Shown piece by piece: positions 1 through 11,820 of a DNA stretch of 64,000 nt. The stretch is taken from NCBI RefSeq assembly GCF_035083965.1, contig NC_089731.1, positions 4,317,001-4,381,000 of the forward strand. Reading direction: 5' to 3'. The stretch's first letter is position 1, and each line of letters starts with the position of its first letter. The position numbers and the translations under genes are program-made. The notes beneath the pieces are model-generated. The model did not search any database, was not told the origin of the DNA, and was given only the letters and a program-made list of their open reading frames with translations. Source of the stretch: Branchiostoma lanceolatum (lineage: Eukaryota; Chordata; Leptocardii; Amphioxiformes; Branchiostomatidae).

Positions 1-1920
1 CGTACTCGCCCCTTTGATTTGTTTCACTGGTTCCCACACCGGCCCTGTGAGCCTGGCAAACGTGTGCCACACAGGGAAGATCGAACTCGGAGATTCGAGG
101 ACGAATCTTGAAAAGAAAAGGGGGAGTAGTGTAACAGTGGGGGTTCAAGCGCCTCCAACTGACCAGGCTAACTGGTGGCGACCTTTTAGCGTAGTGGTTA
201 GAGTTTGGGCCGCACTATTTTCTGGGCCGCGTCAAGGACCCCGGGGGTCGCGGATAAAAACTGTGTTCTGCGACCTTAATCGATCAAAATGAAAGGAAGT
301 GTTTCTGTTTTCATATGATGAGGGCTGTTTTTTTCTCCGATACAAAATTCAGTGATGTCAAATCCATCTGCCCGGTCATGTTTACTTGCTGAACTGGAAT
401 CCCCCCCCAAACCCCCTCTAATATCCTCTAAGGGCTTTCGGGACATCATTCAAACACACCCTGATCGTGACAGTGGGCACGTCTCACGGTCCAGATTCGC
501 GTGACTGATCTCTCCTCCAGTCAAGGTGTTTACCTTTCAAGAGTTAGACTATCGACAGGACCAAGGAAGTCACTATTCAATACGGTATGTGTAGACGTAT
601 CTCCTTCTTAGCTTTGACGTCTTAGAATGTTCGTTTGTGATTACATGTAATTGCATTTCTTAGCCGATCCGCCTCGCTTCTTCAGGAAACGAAAACAACG
701 CTGGCATAGCTCCAAAGGGCTAGATCGGCTTCGCTTCTTCAGACGTTGGACGAAAACAACGCCTGTTGTGTAATAGTTGACAGAAAGCATACAAATTGTA
801 ACAGGGACTATCATGCAACAGTGATAGCACCACACCAACTGCTCAGGGGTCGCGACCTTTTAGCCATATGGTTGGTGCGTGTGAGATTGTGATCCGGTGC
901 CAGGGGATTGTCGTAGGTTCGGCAGTTAATGTTACTCCTTTCCTTGTTTCAAAATGTAGCCCCAGACGTCACACAGATGCTGGCGTTAAGCCGTTAACGT
1001 TGTTAAACTAGGGTTAAAGCGTCAGGGAGAGAAGACAGGGACGTGATTTTTCACCATAAAGAGCAATACTAGCTGGTCAGAGAGACGACACCATAAAAGG
1101 TCTTGAAGCCCTGTCCCGTCTGCGAGGTTAGCGTTTTCAAGCTGCCCAGGATCTTGACCCTGTTGATCAGTCATTCCACCGTGTTTTGTCAGTTTGCATG
1201 TGGCTGAATTATACACGAACATAGCAGCTCATAGTTCTCTCAGTGTTTTTTTTTAGAGATATCACACATGGACAGCCCAAAACTACGCTAAGAAGTTGTT
1301 TATGAACTGTACAAATAAGCGTGAGAGTCCACCGACTATAATTAATGGACTTGCCCTTATTCAGTCCACGGGGACGCGTTACGTTGGTCTGGGGCACGGA
1401 AGGGGGAAATGCTGTTAGGAACATTTGACGAAACTGTTTTCTGAAACGTACCTGTAACGTGCACCTGTATAACTATAAGGTGAGTATTATTTGGTACGTT
1501 TTAAAGTTCGTAGCTCGACTCAGGTATACGCAGTCTCTTAAGGAAGCACAGTATATGCATGTACGTAATATCAAATAGCTGAACAAGTCCAAAACGTTGG
1601 GCTCTCGTGTTTTGGGTGTCGTTTGAGCGTGTGGTTGCTTGAACTTGGGTGTGTTTGTGGACAGCAACTATTGAGGGATTTTTATGGTATTATTTGGTCG
1701 GTATGCATAAACACCTCATCCGAACTGGAGCCTTAGCCAGGTCTAATGTGCAGTGTACATGGGGCCAAGGATGGGGCAAGGAATCTATGTGACGCTCTGG
1801 ATACATTGTCTCAAAGAGCGTCACAGGAAGTCCTTGCCCTGTGTACAAAATATTAGGCCCGGATGACTTCGGGTGAGGTGTTTATGTATACCCTTATTTG
1901 GTTGGTAGGTGGCTTTGGGA

Positions 1921-2004
1921 TAGCCTGGGTGCCATCCTATTTCTACCGGGGCTCCTACACGCGAGTGTAGGAGCCCCGGTAGAAATAGAATGGCACCCAG
2001 GCTA
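1921..2004. mobile_element. Hairpin MITE, TAGCC...GGCTA, 9-bp target duplication
   Basis: Two 40-nt arms (1921-1960 and 1965-2004) are reverse complements with one difference and are separated by only four bases. The flanks GCTTTGGGA (1912-1920 and 2005-2013) are an exact 9-bp direct repeat, as expected for a target-site duplication. A relative sharing the GGTGCCATCC arm and the GTGTAGGAGCCCC core lies at about 46705-46836. Confidence 0.85.
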
Positions 2005-3324
2005 GCTTTGGGACGGCTCTTTGTCCAAACAAATCTGTCTATCTATGTAAGGTTACCTATCTATCTCTAGAGCCGTAACCTCTGCTTGGAGAATAAGATG
2101 ACACACACCACACCTCATGCAAAAAGGCTTGAAAAGGTCATTCACCTTAAGGTAATATCAATCAAATATGACAGGCTTTTAGCGACCTGCTCTATTAATG
2201 ATTGATGAATATATAAGTACATGGATAGTCTTGACTTTGATATCCAAGCAGATATTGGGTGGGAAGATCGTGACGTTTTCTGACATACAAGAACTGACCT
2301 GCAAAAACTAGAAAAAGAAAGGTATGACTTTTCAAAACAGGTGTTGCTGTCCCTTCCTAATCGGGACATAGCCGGTATACTAGGGTCGGTAAAAACTAAA
2401 ATGCCACTACAATGTGGTTAACGTTACCAAACGAGGAACACAGATGCCCCAGCTCACTGTCATAAGGGACTCAGTTTCACCACAAATAAACATTGCATAG
2501 CCAAACCGTTTAAATGGACAACGTAAAAATTCTAGACATTGAATCAGTGACTTGACACTGTACAATGTACAAGCTTGATACTACCACGTTAACAATAGCC
2601 TAGGCATAGGTAGTGTGACCAAGGAGGTTTTATATGCTTGCTTGGACAAACACTAGTAGGCATATTATACCTTATTGATATATGTAACATTTGAATGTTA
2701 CTTCCCAGTCTAGATAAAGAACTTAAAGTAAGAATTGTGACACTTACTGTGAACCTGGCATCTTCGACATCCCGATACGGCTTCGGGTCGTCCTTTCTGG
2801 TACGGTCTCCCTGCATTGCTGAGGACCTGTACAAATAATGTGATTGATATTTACCATTCAATACAAATGCATGACATGTTTGCAGCTAAGTGTCATCCAA
2901 AACAATTTTTCCCACACTGTTTACATGTATATGTCTATATTAAACCTCCTTGGTGTGACCAAGTGGCAGGGACCGGCCGTTAAGTGTCGAGAATGGTGCT
3001 TCAAACCACCAACCACGTCAGCATGGCTTCTTGTTCAATTGTTCGGTGTGACGTGTAATGCTGGCAGGCCCATTCGCATTTGAATAATTTCAGCTGAGCC
3101 TATAGAGGCTCACCATGGGGTTTTTCCATCAACTTAGACTGGTCTACTTGCACGGCTGTAATACCGGCCAGGTTGCAGCGTTGCTTGACAATGTTAAAAC
3201 CATTTGAGAGTCATTTTATACGAGACTTATATGCTGAGAGTTGCTGACGGCAGTAATAATGACATACTGTAAGAGGGGAAAGATTCGCGTTTTTTTTTGT
3301 TCGCAGTTTTCGCCTCACCTCTTA

Positions 3325-3465
3325 ACCGCGAAATTAAAACCACAGCAAACATCTTTTTATCTTCTGACCGCCTACCCCCTTGTTTCAACCGCGAACTTAG
3401 ATTCACCGCGAACACTCTATTTTCCCCTTACCACGAAATTAAATCCCGGCGAACACTTCCCCTTT
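3325..3465. repeat. CGCGAA/TTCGCG interspersed repeat
   Basis: Repeated text of the type ccgcgaaattaaaaccac and cgcgaacactctattttccc marks an interspersed element. Other copies lie at about 26785-26850, 38505-38690 and 60465-60560. It contains no coding content that I can support. Confidence 0.6.
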
Positions 3466-3554
3466 TAAGTCATATACATCTTGCAAAATACCATGTAAGT
3501 ATTGTTTTCTTGTGTTGCAAAGCTCATCTAGATCGGTAGGAGGCGCTGCACACC

Positions 3555-5174
3555 ATGGCGATCCTCAAGAACAGCTGCTGCGGCTGCTGTAAGCTCCGGG
3601 AGGGGTCCATCGTCGTCGGCGTCCTGTTTCTGGTGAGTAATTATCATATTCATCCAAAGAGCAGCCAGTAGGTACCCGTCTGTGTAATGAGGCTGCTGTT
3701 GACTTGTGTCTTTTAACGTTCTCGATCACGGGACCCCGTTTTTCGTCCATTCCGAAAGACGAATGAAGCTCCAACCAGAATACCCTTCCCCAGATTCGAA
3801 CGTTTTCGCGGCCCAGGCAAGACATCAAGTGCAATGCAATACAATACAATGCAATACAATACAGTACAGAAACAATATGAAAGGTAAAGGTAAAGGTATC
3901 CCCATAGCCTTTTTGAGGCCGTAGGAGCAGTGAGCTGTTATCCACTGTGTCGAGGGCACGGTATTGGAAGGCAGAGCCCAACCCTCTCCTTCCACCGCCT
4001 TTTACCTTGTCAACATAAGAAGGGGACGTTTTTATACCTGGATGGAGTGAGGAAAGTCTTCCCCAAAGGACACAACATCGATCACATGTCAAAGGATTGG
4101 AACCCGGGACCTCTTGGTTATGGGTCAAACTCCCTAACCGTTAGACTATCAAACACGACGCCAAACTATATAGTAACAGTATCTCACGTCGAATGATTCT
4201 CTTTCCTGACAGATCCTGCATCTGATCAACTTGGGGATGAAGGGGAACAGCCTGAGGCAACTCGCAGCGGCTGGTGCCCCGGGTAAGCACCCTTATCCTG
4301 CGGTCACGTTTCCAAACCGATGCCCCGCCGGGTACTTAATGCTTAGGTCACATTTCCAAACCGGGGCCCGGTCGGGTAGCTTGCGGGAACGAAAAATATT
4401 ATATAACAGAAAACAAAAGACACAAAACGTAAAAAAACTACTATTAACTATGTATATTTTCTTGAGATGTATTTCTATTTTTCGTTTTCGCAAACAGCCC
4501 GGCCGGGCACCGGCTTAGAAATGTGACCCTATCATATGCTACGGTCACATTTCCAAACCGGGGCCCGACCGGGCTGTTTGCAGGAACGGACAATTAAAGT
4601 GTATGTCAAGAAATATACACACATTTTGCTCATGATTGATATTTCTTATTTCTGTATTTCTCATCCTTTTCGTTCCCGCAAACTGCCCGGCCGGGCCCCG
4701 GTTTGGGAATGTGACCGTAGCATTAACCAGGTCTTTGGCGGGGCCCGAAGGACTCCCGCAGCCTCCACCATGCCTTCCTGTGGGGGCATGACAAGTTGAA
4801 TTCGGCAGAAAAAGGGTGAATAGTTGGCAGGATCGGAGGGTCAACTTTCTCCCCTCCGAACTGCGAGGGCAGATGAAACCATGTGCTGGCCAAACTCCCC
4901 TGGAAACTTATTCTCCCTATAGCCAACATAGTTAGTCTGGTAGAGACTTGAGTAGGACTCCAAGCGGCTGCCGGGGTATTTTGATTTTGATTCGCACGTA
5001 AAATTGGCGCGGTTAACGTATGTCTGTCGTTAGTGTCGTAACGTTCTTAGTTACTAGGCAAATATTTTGATTAAGAGTTAGATGTTAATCTCTCTCTATA
5101 TAATTGTCACGTTACCTATACTTTTAAAACATACTATAAAAACCACAATTCAGCCGTTTGTGATGCTCTCTCTC

Positions 5175-5205
<31 letters not shown>

Positions 5206-7131
5206 TTCTCACTTTCTCTCTCACTATCTAACTTCTCTACGTCTAGTTTCCGGTACGGACGCTGCCGGCATTGCCATGAGCGTCGTGGCCATCATCATCG
5301 ATGGGCTGATGATCTATGGCGTCGTCAAGGTAATGTCAAATACGATCCACCTTCACTGCCATTGGATGTCTGCAGTCACATGATCATGACGTCATTTGGC
5401 GTCCGCCATCTTGGTCGCTCAAATATGTTGCCAATGAGAGACCATGATAGCCTGGAATCCAAAACTATTATAGCTCCCGAGTCTCTCTTCGCAAATTGTA
5501 GCCTGGAATCCAAACCAATTATTTGCGGAGAGAGACTCGGGAGCTATAATAGGTTTGAAATCCAAGTTAAAACCATGAGAGAGATGTGGATAAAACCTCT
5601 TTGGTAGAACTGTGCCTTTTTTTGTAGTTATGAGATATATTTCAGTCATTACAGGAAAACTAGAATGTTGATTTCGACAATTTCCAAAATACAATGTATA
5701 GGAACATGGAGCATTTTGAAGCCAATATAATTTTGATATACATCTGTCCACAGGCTATCAGCGCGCTGCTGCTAGTGTGGGTTGTGGTTTTCGTCATCAT
5801 TTTGGTGGTGGAACTCATCATCGTCATCGTCGCCACCGTCATCGCGATCGCCGCTGTGGCAGCCGCTACGGTAATCGCATCTTGCATCACACGTCCTTGT
5901 ATATATGTAAATAAATGTATTACTAACTCACTAAATCCACTTGTCCTTTGCACACACAAATTCAGTTGTTTATGTTCCTTAGCGCCTTTCCTTTATTTTT
6001 CCCCTTTGTTTTATTTGTACCGGGCACTTGTGTTGTATCTAACCCATGCGAAACTGCTGATAATCTCAGATATGAGGCTAAGCAGTAAAGAACAAGAAGA
6101 AGTGGCCTCCGCGGCCTTCTGGTCAAGCCCCCCTCTCACTGGACCCGCGGCACGTTGGCGGCCTCGCTCGCTGCGTCCTAAATTAGATTTGTGTTTCCCT
6201 TGACTTTATAAAGGAAATACCATGTGCAAAACACACAAGTATGACTAACAATGCAACAGAACACACAAAGTGTGAAAGGTTCATATTTTTTATCCATGAA
6301 ATTCGTTGAGCGCTTTGTCAAATCTCCCTGTCGCATATGCTCAATTTATTTGTTCTGTATGCCATCATAGATTCTAAGTTATGAGACGGTTCTCTTGTTT
6401 TCAAAACTTTGCTTGATCCACAGGAAGGTGGATCGGCTATTGGATTAACCATCGCGATTCTGGCTCCAGTCTGGATCATCTATATCGTGATCCTCCTTCT
6501 GACGGTGAGTCACGTGACTGAGATCACAGTTCCATTGTTTCAACATTGTTTAAATTGACATTGTAGGTTACATTTATTTATTAAAAAGCAACAGTAGAAA
6601 ATCTGTAGAATATGTGTCATCCTTTTTCATTGCCTTTTCCATTTTTGTCTTCCCTTCTCTCTCTAGATCTACGGCGTCCTTGTGGTGTACTCTCACTACC
6701 AGAACCTGCGTGATGGCGTCATCGATGACGGCTCAGCACCGCCGCCTGGCGCCTACCAACCCGGTACTGCAGCACCCCCACCCGGAGGCGCGTACCCCCC
6801 ACCCGGGAGTGTGTACCCACCACCCGGGGCCGCATACCCCCCACCCGGGGGCGCATACCCCCCTCCCGGGGGCATGTACCCCCCACCCGGGGGCGTGTAC
6901 CCACAAGCAGCGGCCCCTCCCCCCGGCTATGAGGTAAGCTCTTCAAGATGTACGTTTGAATCTTGTGGCGTCGCATGGCGTGATGGTAGGCTGTTAGGTC
7001 CAGAACCCAGATGCTGCTTGATGCTCGGCTGTCGCCATTTCGATAACGTAGGTTGTACCCCGTAGTGACGTTTTGTTCTTTCTTTCCTTTCTCTTCCGCA
7101 GATGCAGCAGGGGATTCCACCTAAAGTGTGA
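3555..7131 (+). CDS. LAPTM/Mtp-like four-TM membrane protein, paralog A (7 coding exons)
   Basis: Predicted join: 3555-3632, 4213-4282, 5247-5329, 5754-5870, 6424-6504, 6667-6933, 7102-7131; all introns are GT-AG and the frame closes at 241 aa. The N-terminus MAILKNSCCGCCKLREGS resembles the CC-x-CC-x-VRTG start of LAPTM4/LAPTM5, which are late-endosomal/lysosomal four- to five-helix proteins. Helices fall near residues 18-34, 58-77, 80-112 and 122-150. After helix 4 comes YSHYQNLRDG, shared with paralogs B-E. The cytosolic tail has six PPPGGxY-type heptads and ends with PPGY, a PPxY motif of the kind that binds WW domains of NEDD4-type ligases in LAPTMs. An acceptor (TCTAG, ending 3531) just upstream of the ATG implies a noncoding first exon. 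Family assignment is by motif and layout only; function is inferred. Confidence 0.85.
3880..4190 (-). repeat. tRNA-derived SINE-like copy in intron 1 of A
   Basis: Read on the minus strand, the 4190 end starts with a tRNA-like head: an A-box-like tagtctaacggttaggg and a B-box-like gggttccaatcc. The body recurs at 19600-19765, 19965-20125, 21205-21510 and 30665-30840. Shared pieces are 'ctctccttccaccgcctt', 'gtgccctagacacag' and 'ggcctcaaaatggctatagga'. Pol III ancestry is inferred from the boxes. Confidence 0.65.
4336..4531. mobile_element. MITE with GGGGCCCGGCCGGGC termini, copy 1
   Basis: The left arm (ttaggtcacatttccaaacc, then ggggcccgg) and the right arm (cccggccgggcaccggc, then aaatgtgacc) are reverse complements around an A/T-rich core. 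It sits in intron 2 of gene A, directly before a second copy. Confidence 0.75.
4535..4723. mobile_element. MITE with GGGGCCCGGCCGGGC termini, copy 2
   Basis: It opens ATGCTACGGTCACATTTCC and closes with the reverse complement GGAATGTGACCGTAGCAT. The core is A/T rich. It is adjacent to copy 1; further copies are at 32193-32418 (intron 5 of D) and 61835-62015. Confidence 0.8.
4740..4960. mobile_element. Probable MITE relative of the 20917 and 40373 elements
   Basis: The end 'ccctatagccaacatag' followed by 'ttagtctggtagagac' nearly matches 21070-21110, and the terminal GGTAGAG matches the 40373-40584 hairpin. The left arm is degraded, so the left border is approximate. Confidence 0.45.
5163..5222 (+). 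repeat. CT microsatellite before exon 3 of A
   Basis: An almost pure (CT)n tract lies just upstream of the exon 3 acceptor at 5246 and could act as an extended polypyrimidine tract. Confidence 0.9.
5448..5569. mobile_element. Hairpin MITE in intron 3 of A
   Basis: It begins TAGCCTGGAATCC and ends with a degenerate reverse complement (aaatccaagtta). Inside, tattatagctcccgagtctc pairs with gactcgggagctataata. The flanks agaccatga (5439-5447) and aaaccatga (5570-5578) match in 8 of 9 positions, consistent with a 9-bp target duplication. Confidence 0.7.
6125..6360. mobile_element. MITE of the GCGTCCTAAATT family, copy 1
   Basis: It shares 'ctgcgtcctaaattagattt', 'cacaaagtgtgaaa' and 'ttcgttgagcgct' with elements at 34975-35205 and 47243-47490. 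It lies in intron 4 of gene A. Borders are approximate. Confidence 0.6.
6775..6900 (+). repeat. Coding minisatellite: six PPPGxxY heptads in exon 6 of A
   Basis: Six consecutive 21-bp units encode PPPGGAY, PPPGSVY, PPPGAAY, PPPGGAY, PPPGGMY and PPPGGVY. The regular spacing of Pro, Gly and Tyr resembles PGxY-rich low-complexity tails known from other membrane-associated proteins. None of the six units is itself PPxY; that motif (PPGY) occurs once just after the array. Confidence 0.9.
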
Positions 7132-7275
7132 AGAAACTCAGAGCCACACAGAGCGTTTGGTTGCCTTACTTTCACATGTTCTTTAGGTCTGGGAAAAAAG
7201 TTTTCGGTTACGGACCTGAACGGTAGGCAGCTTTTTGGTAGGGTCGGTCGGGTAACCGAAAACACTTATTTTCTA

Positions 7276-7412
7276 TAGCCTCCTTCGCAGACTTCCAAGA
7301 AAGGGGGTCGTCCCTCGGCGACATAACTCCCTTGGCCCGTGTAAGAAATCGCGTCCCCCCCCCTCCCCCAAATATATACGCCGCCTTTTTACGAAGTCTG
7401 CGAAGGAGGCTA
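7276..7412. mobile_element. MITE, TAGCC...GGCTA, exact 9-bp target duplication
   Basis: Terminal inverted repeats TAGCCTCCTTCGCAGACTTC and GAAGTCTGCGAAGGAGGCTA are perfect. The flanks TATTTTCTA (7267-7275 and 7413-7421) are identical 9-mers. It lies about 145 bp past the stop of gene A, probably in its 3' UTR. A degenerate relative of one end is at about 36357-36380. Confidence 0.9.
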
Positions 7413-7577
7413 TATTTTCTAGGTCCGACTATATTTTCTGTAAGGGATCTGGGGAAACTATCATTAATCATTATAAGGCACTTCGTAATTTTGTAGGTTA
7501 CAACAAACCTGAATTACTTGTCTAAACATTGTATTCGTAGTCACTTGTCGTCCTAAATTAAGACATTTTGGGCTTGG

Positions 7578-7583
7578 AATAAA
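7578..7583 (+). terminator. Candidate poly(A) signal of gene A
   Basis: AATAAA lies 447 bp past the stop codon. It is the first canonical hexamer I noticed downstream, so the assignment to gene A is positional only. Confidence 0.5.
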
Positions 7584-7889
7584 ACTATTTTAGAGAATAT
7601 CGTACAGTATAAACCTTCTTGGTGAAACGATAAACATTTTTGCTACATACATGTATTTCAACGATACTTACTCTTTACTATTGGTGAGGTATGATTGACT
7701 TGTATTTTCCGTTTATTAACACACGTTGTATTTGTAGAGCAAGTTATAATGTTGTCAGTTTATTGTTGTTGTTCCTTTAGCATTAGATTGACTATCTGCT
7801 TAATTTGTCGTTAATTAAGTTCATAGTTGTTTAACATTAGGCATGGGATCATTGAGTGAGCGAGGGAATGTTTGCAATTTTATAAAGAT

Positions 7890-7940
7890 GATAATAATCT
7901 CTATTTGCAAATTTATGCCCGAAGGCTAATTGCAAGGAAA
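7890..7940. repeat. TTATGCCCGAAGGCTAATTGCAA repeat end
   Basis: A short conserved piece (atgcccgaaggctaattgca) recurs at about 31870-31910, inverted at 34440-34500, and divergently at 52680-52715. It appears to be the end of a dispersed repeat; the family is not identified. Confidence 0.5.
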
Positions 7941-7941
7941 C

Positions 7942-8105
7942 ACGCGCGCGCGCACACACACGCACGCGCACGCACACACACGCACATAAACACACAAACA
8001 CACAAGAAACACACACAAACACACACACAAACTCACACACAAGCACACAAATACACACAAACGCGTACACGCACACACACACACACACATACACACACAC
8101 TCTAC
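7942..8105 (+). repeat. CA/CG microsatellite
   Basis: A long impure (CA)n tract with CG interruptions. The open frames over it are artefacts of the repeat. Confidence 0.95.
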
Positions 8106-8455
8106 AGATCTAATTGATGTATTATATCCACTGTGTCTTGTTTTTTTTCACAAGGGGTGTTTATACTTATATATGGGACCATTTCAATGACTGATATCTC
8201 AAATAAAGTTCTTTTCCACACTCTGAAGTACCCCGTGTGATTTGTTTGGCCTCTGTATCGACGGAGATGGTTTTCAGTATCCTTATGTAGAACTGGTGAC
8301 GATCATACTATTATCCTGCATGTTTCGCTGATGAAGGTTAGACCAGTTATTTCCTTATAATCACTGACAAAAGATAGCGGATGCTGTCTGAAACGTATGA
8401 CTGTTTCAAAATTTTATCAAAAATTGAAGAGATTCATCAGTCACGTATAATCACA

Positions 8456-8744
8456 GTTACTAGGATATTCTTCAATCAGTGACATATTCTAAAGGTAACA
8501 AACACGTACCTCCAATTTTTCGTCCTGGGATGAACCATACCGAAGGTTAGGAGCTGCCCAAGTCCTACAAGCTCCGTAAGGAGGCGGGGGAGGCCGGAAG
8601 ATCTACGCAAGTCTCGTCATAGTCTCGTTGTTCTCGCGAGACTAGGTCACTCCGTGAACAAGACGTAAAGTAGACGTCGAAAATTTGGAGGTACGTCTTT
8701 GTTACCTTTAAAATATTTCACTGATTGAAGAATATTCTAGTAAC
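8456..8744. mobile_element. MITE with about 65-bp terminal inverted repeats
   Basis: The left arm (gttactaggatattcttcaa, then tcagtgacatattctaaagg) pairs with the right arm near 8680-8744 (ctttaaaatatttcactgat, then tgaagaatattctagtaac). The interior has no coding potential. A solo end of the same family is at 49267-49311. Confidence 0.75.
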
Positions 8745-8999
8745 TTTATCAACAGTATTATTATCAGAAGGGAAACATATTGCTTTTGCTACGTTTCTTC
8801 GCCTTCTTCCGTTCCAAACGAATAAGGTCAACGACCTGAAACAGACGGCTGTCACCATGGTTACTGGTAAAGTAACAGACACCCTGTGGTGTTCGCGATT
8901 ACATAATGTAGCAAATGGCAGGACAAAGCTGGAGTCACTGGTCACCATACATATGTCTTTCAGCAACAGAGCTGTAGTTTGGTAGACCACGTGAAGGTA

Positions 9000-11820
9000 A
9001 AACTTTTGTATTTGCTTGCAAATGTTGGCTTTCTAGTTGCTGAAAATAACATTTGTTAGACATTCATAAAAACAAAGGATCACTAGGAAACAAGTCTTCT
9101 TACGTTAGAAGTATGACGTTACCTTACGTAACGTTACGTGTGAAGTCTCTATGATAAGTCACACCAGAGCCTAACCTGCAGTACCACTCCTGGCCGCTGC
9201 GAGAAGACTGCAAAAAAACAAAATGCCAAGTTTGCCCGACGTTGACTTGTCAAACTGGAGATCAAGCATAATCAAAACCCCTATGCGAGCGATTTGCTAT
9301 TCCCCAAAAGACAAAAATTTTGCAAGCTGACAGCCGTTTTGTACAATCTTCTCGTTGCGGTCGCTCCCGGTACTGCACATTAGGCTCTGCAATGGATTCA
9401 GAAACATTTAATTCCTAGAAGAAAAAAACAAAAACATATTCAATATCCTCTGGACAAAGTGACGAAAAATCATATCGTCCTATAGCTATGTTTTCGTCCA
9501 AGCCAAAGAGTCGAATACTTTCTCCAGAAATGGGCCAATTTGTTTTGGCATTTACATGTATGCCTGACGGGTAACCCAAGTGCCCGTTCAACTGTGTACA
9601 ATGTTAACCTGCTATCTCACATTGTTACGACGAAGCGTCTCAGTTGCCGTTTGGCCCGGAGGGTGTCGAGCATCACAGCAATCTCTTGTCATGTTGTGTC
9701 ATGTTCAGTGACCTTTTAAATCGGCGACGCGTCGGACAAGAAAGGCGTGCCCAACATTTTGGCCCACCTTTACTGTCTCAAGGTGGACAGAACGCGGTGT
9801 ATAGCAGCGGATTTTGGCGAGGACTTCCGACGATCGTTGCTGTAAAGGTAAGCTAACATTGCCTTTCTTCCTTTGAAGAAAAACCTCTTGATTTCTTCCT
9901 TATTGTTCTTGAATGATATGGGTAGAATGTACAGTCACGGATCTAGGTTAACTTGACCGGATATCATGAACGCCTCTTTTGTTCAAGGGTAGGCCCAGTC
10001 AAAATCGTCTGACGATTTTTCTAAAGGTACGATTGTCAGCGAATTTTGTACCACACATCTAGATCTACGACTGTCCAAATTAAATCTCCCAAAGTTACTG
10101 CAGCAAAAGTGCTGTAAAGCGAATATGTCATAGCTCATAAACGGTAGACAACACATTTTGGCGTCTATTGTTCGACAGTAGGATATTGGCCTTTTTGCGA
10201 CGCTTATAATTTCAGGTTATCAATCTCTAGTTCGTTTTGTGATACTTTTAATGTCCGTAAACTCCTCCGACTCCAAAAGTCATTATACAGGAGGATTAGT
10301 GTATCTTAACAGCTTAGATTGTCCTGACTTGAACGTTTCAGATCAGACACGTACACATACATAAAACGCGAATAAAGCTGTGACCTCTGCCTATTGTAGT
10401 GTCAATAGGGGAGGGGTCTTTAACGGATAAAGGTGTTGAACTGCAGCATTGTTTGGGCGATGAAATTGAAATTGTTGTCATGATATTTCAGTTGTTGTTG
10501 TTTGAATCCACGGTTTCGTCTCCGAATCGTTGAAAATTCGCCCGTTTTGTCGATTGCTCAGAGATGGTTTTATTATGTCTTCTATCCATGTCAGTCCGTG
10601 TGTCTTTAATTATGCATGTAGCCTCGCCTTTGTGTTGGGGCCATAATAAGGGGGTGTAACATTGACGGGTGCCTTTAGAAACGGAGGAGCAAAGTTAACG
10701 AGTTGTGAATCCCCATATTGAACCCCTTTGTGTGAGTCCTGTGGCCACCACCCCCGTATTTGAGTAGGAAAGTCCAGCGATTACAAAAAGAAGTACTTAA
10801 GAGACATAACTACAACACTCGAATTTCTGTCGGATACCCGGCTCAAACTACCGCATTAAAATGAAGAAAAAAGGCGCTACCGAGGCCTTCTCGGCAAGAA
10901 TGTCTGGAACACCTGGATATCTAAAGTGTGCATACTTCGGGGGTTACTGATGCCGCATTAGTAGAAGTCTTCAAATTCACCGGGCTTTTTTCAATGTGAC
11001 GGCTTTAGAGTGGTACTCAGTGGTATTGTGAGAGTCGACATCAAATTAGAAAGACACACTCTTATTCTTTGATTTGCTGAATCATGTCTCCAGAATATTA
11101 TTCTCATACAGTATATACCACCTAATGATATTATGCACCAAGTCATTCTAGTTTATATAAAATACATTCATTTCAAACGCTTGTTTGCTGATGATACTCA
11201 AATTGACACGAAATTTAGCACACATCCTAAATTTCCCTTAATTCATCGGGAAACTTTATTGACAGAACATAAGAGTATGGAAACGTTTTAACTTCCATTA
11301 CGGTTCTACACATAATACTAGTATATGTCAAACACTTCTGCATGTGTTTATAGGATAGGATCGAACTAACTATACAGTACAGTTTCCCTTATGTATCTAG
11401 ACATTCACGTATTCTTATGTGTAGTGTAATGTGAGATTTCCAACAAATGACAATAAAACTTAATGGTGCTATAGCTTTGAGTGGTTTAGGATATGTATAT
11501 TTTGATCTTGATACTTGAGCATGAGATCAATCTTTGACTTATAATAATGTTATAGTTTGGACAAAATCTTAATTGAGAAGAGCTCGCAGTTTCTGGGACT
11601 GAATCTCAAGGTTCTTAAGCGTGGCCTAAATACTACAATTGCCTTAAGCTAAGGTGCATGACAGGCCATATATTCAAACCACTCTCACTGAGAGGGACTC
11701 CTTCCCTTTTCGATAAGTGTAATGGGTTCTTTTAACGTTCTCGAAGCATGGTTCTTCAAAAAATTGGATCCTTCATTCAACGTCCAATCCCAGAGACACC
11801 ACTAACCGAGGCTTGGTACT
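9000..11820. other. Intergenic region between A and B
   Basis: No coding exon is recognised. The only structured item is the possible first exon at about 9650-9847. The rest is A/T rich single-copy-looking DNA with no long inverted or tandem repeat that I noticed. Confidence 0.5.
9650..9847 (+). promoter_or_regulatory. Possible noncoding first exon / promoter of gene B
   Basis: A locally CpG-rich stretch ends in a strong donor (TAAAG|GTAAGC, junction 9847/9848). Gene B has an acceptor at 12900 immediately before its translated exon, so a noncoding exon must lie upstream and this is the best donor I noticed. Transcription here is inferred. Confidence 0.3.

Larger units (their letters stand above)
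1..3531. other. Gene-poor region upstream of gene A
   Basis: I see no convincing coding exon here; the open frames are short and lack domain-like character. At 185-200 the text TAGCGTAGTGG fits the RNA polymerase III A-box consensus, and a related stretch recurs near 855-900 (both follow gcgacctttta), so these may be remnants of a tRNA-derived repeat. A hairpin element lies at 1921-2004, annotated separately. Gene A probably has a noncoding first exon somewhere here, because a splice acceptor precedes its ATG, but I could not place it. Confidence 0.5.

Noticed and set aside
3706-3924. tRNA gene candidates at SINE heads (4100-4170, 19690-19760)
   Set aside because: A- and B-box-like pieces are present, but no full cloverleaf can be drawn and the text continues into repeat bodies.
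3565-4128. 187-aa minus-strand frame
   Set aside because: It overlaps exon 1 of gene A and a SINE-like repeat and has no domain character.
5694-6203. 169-aa + frame starting MYRNMEHFEAN
   Set aside because: It contains the true exon 4 of gene A (5754-5870), but the start and the long 3' part are intron sequence.
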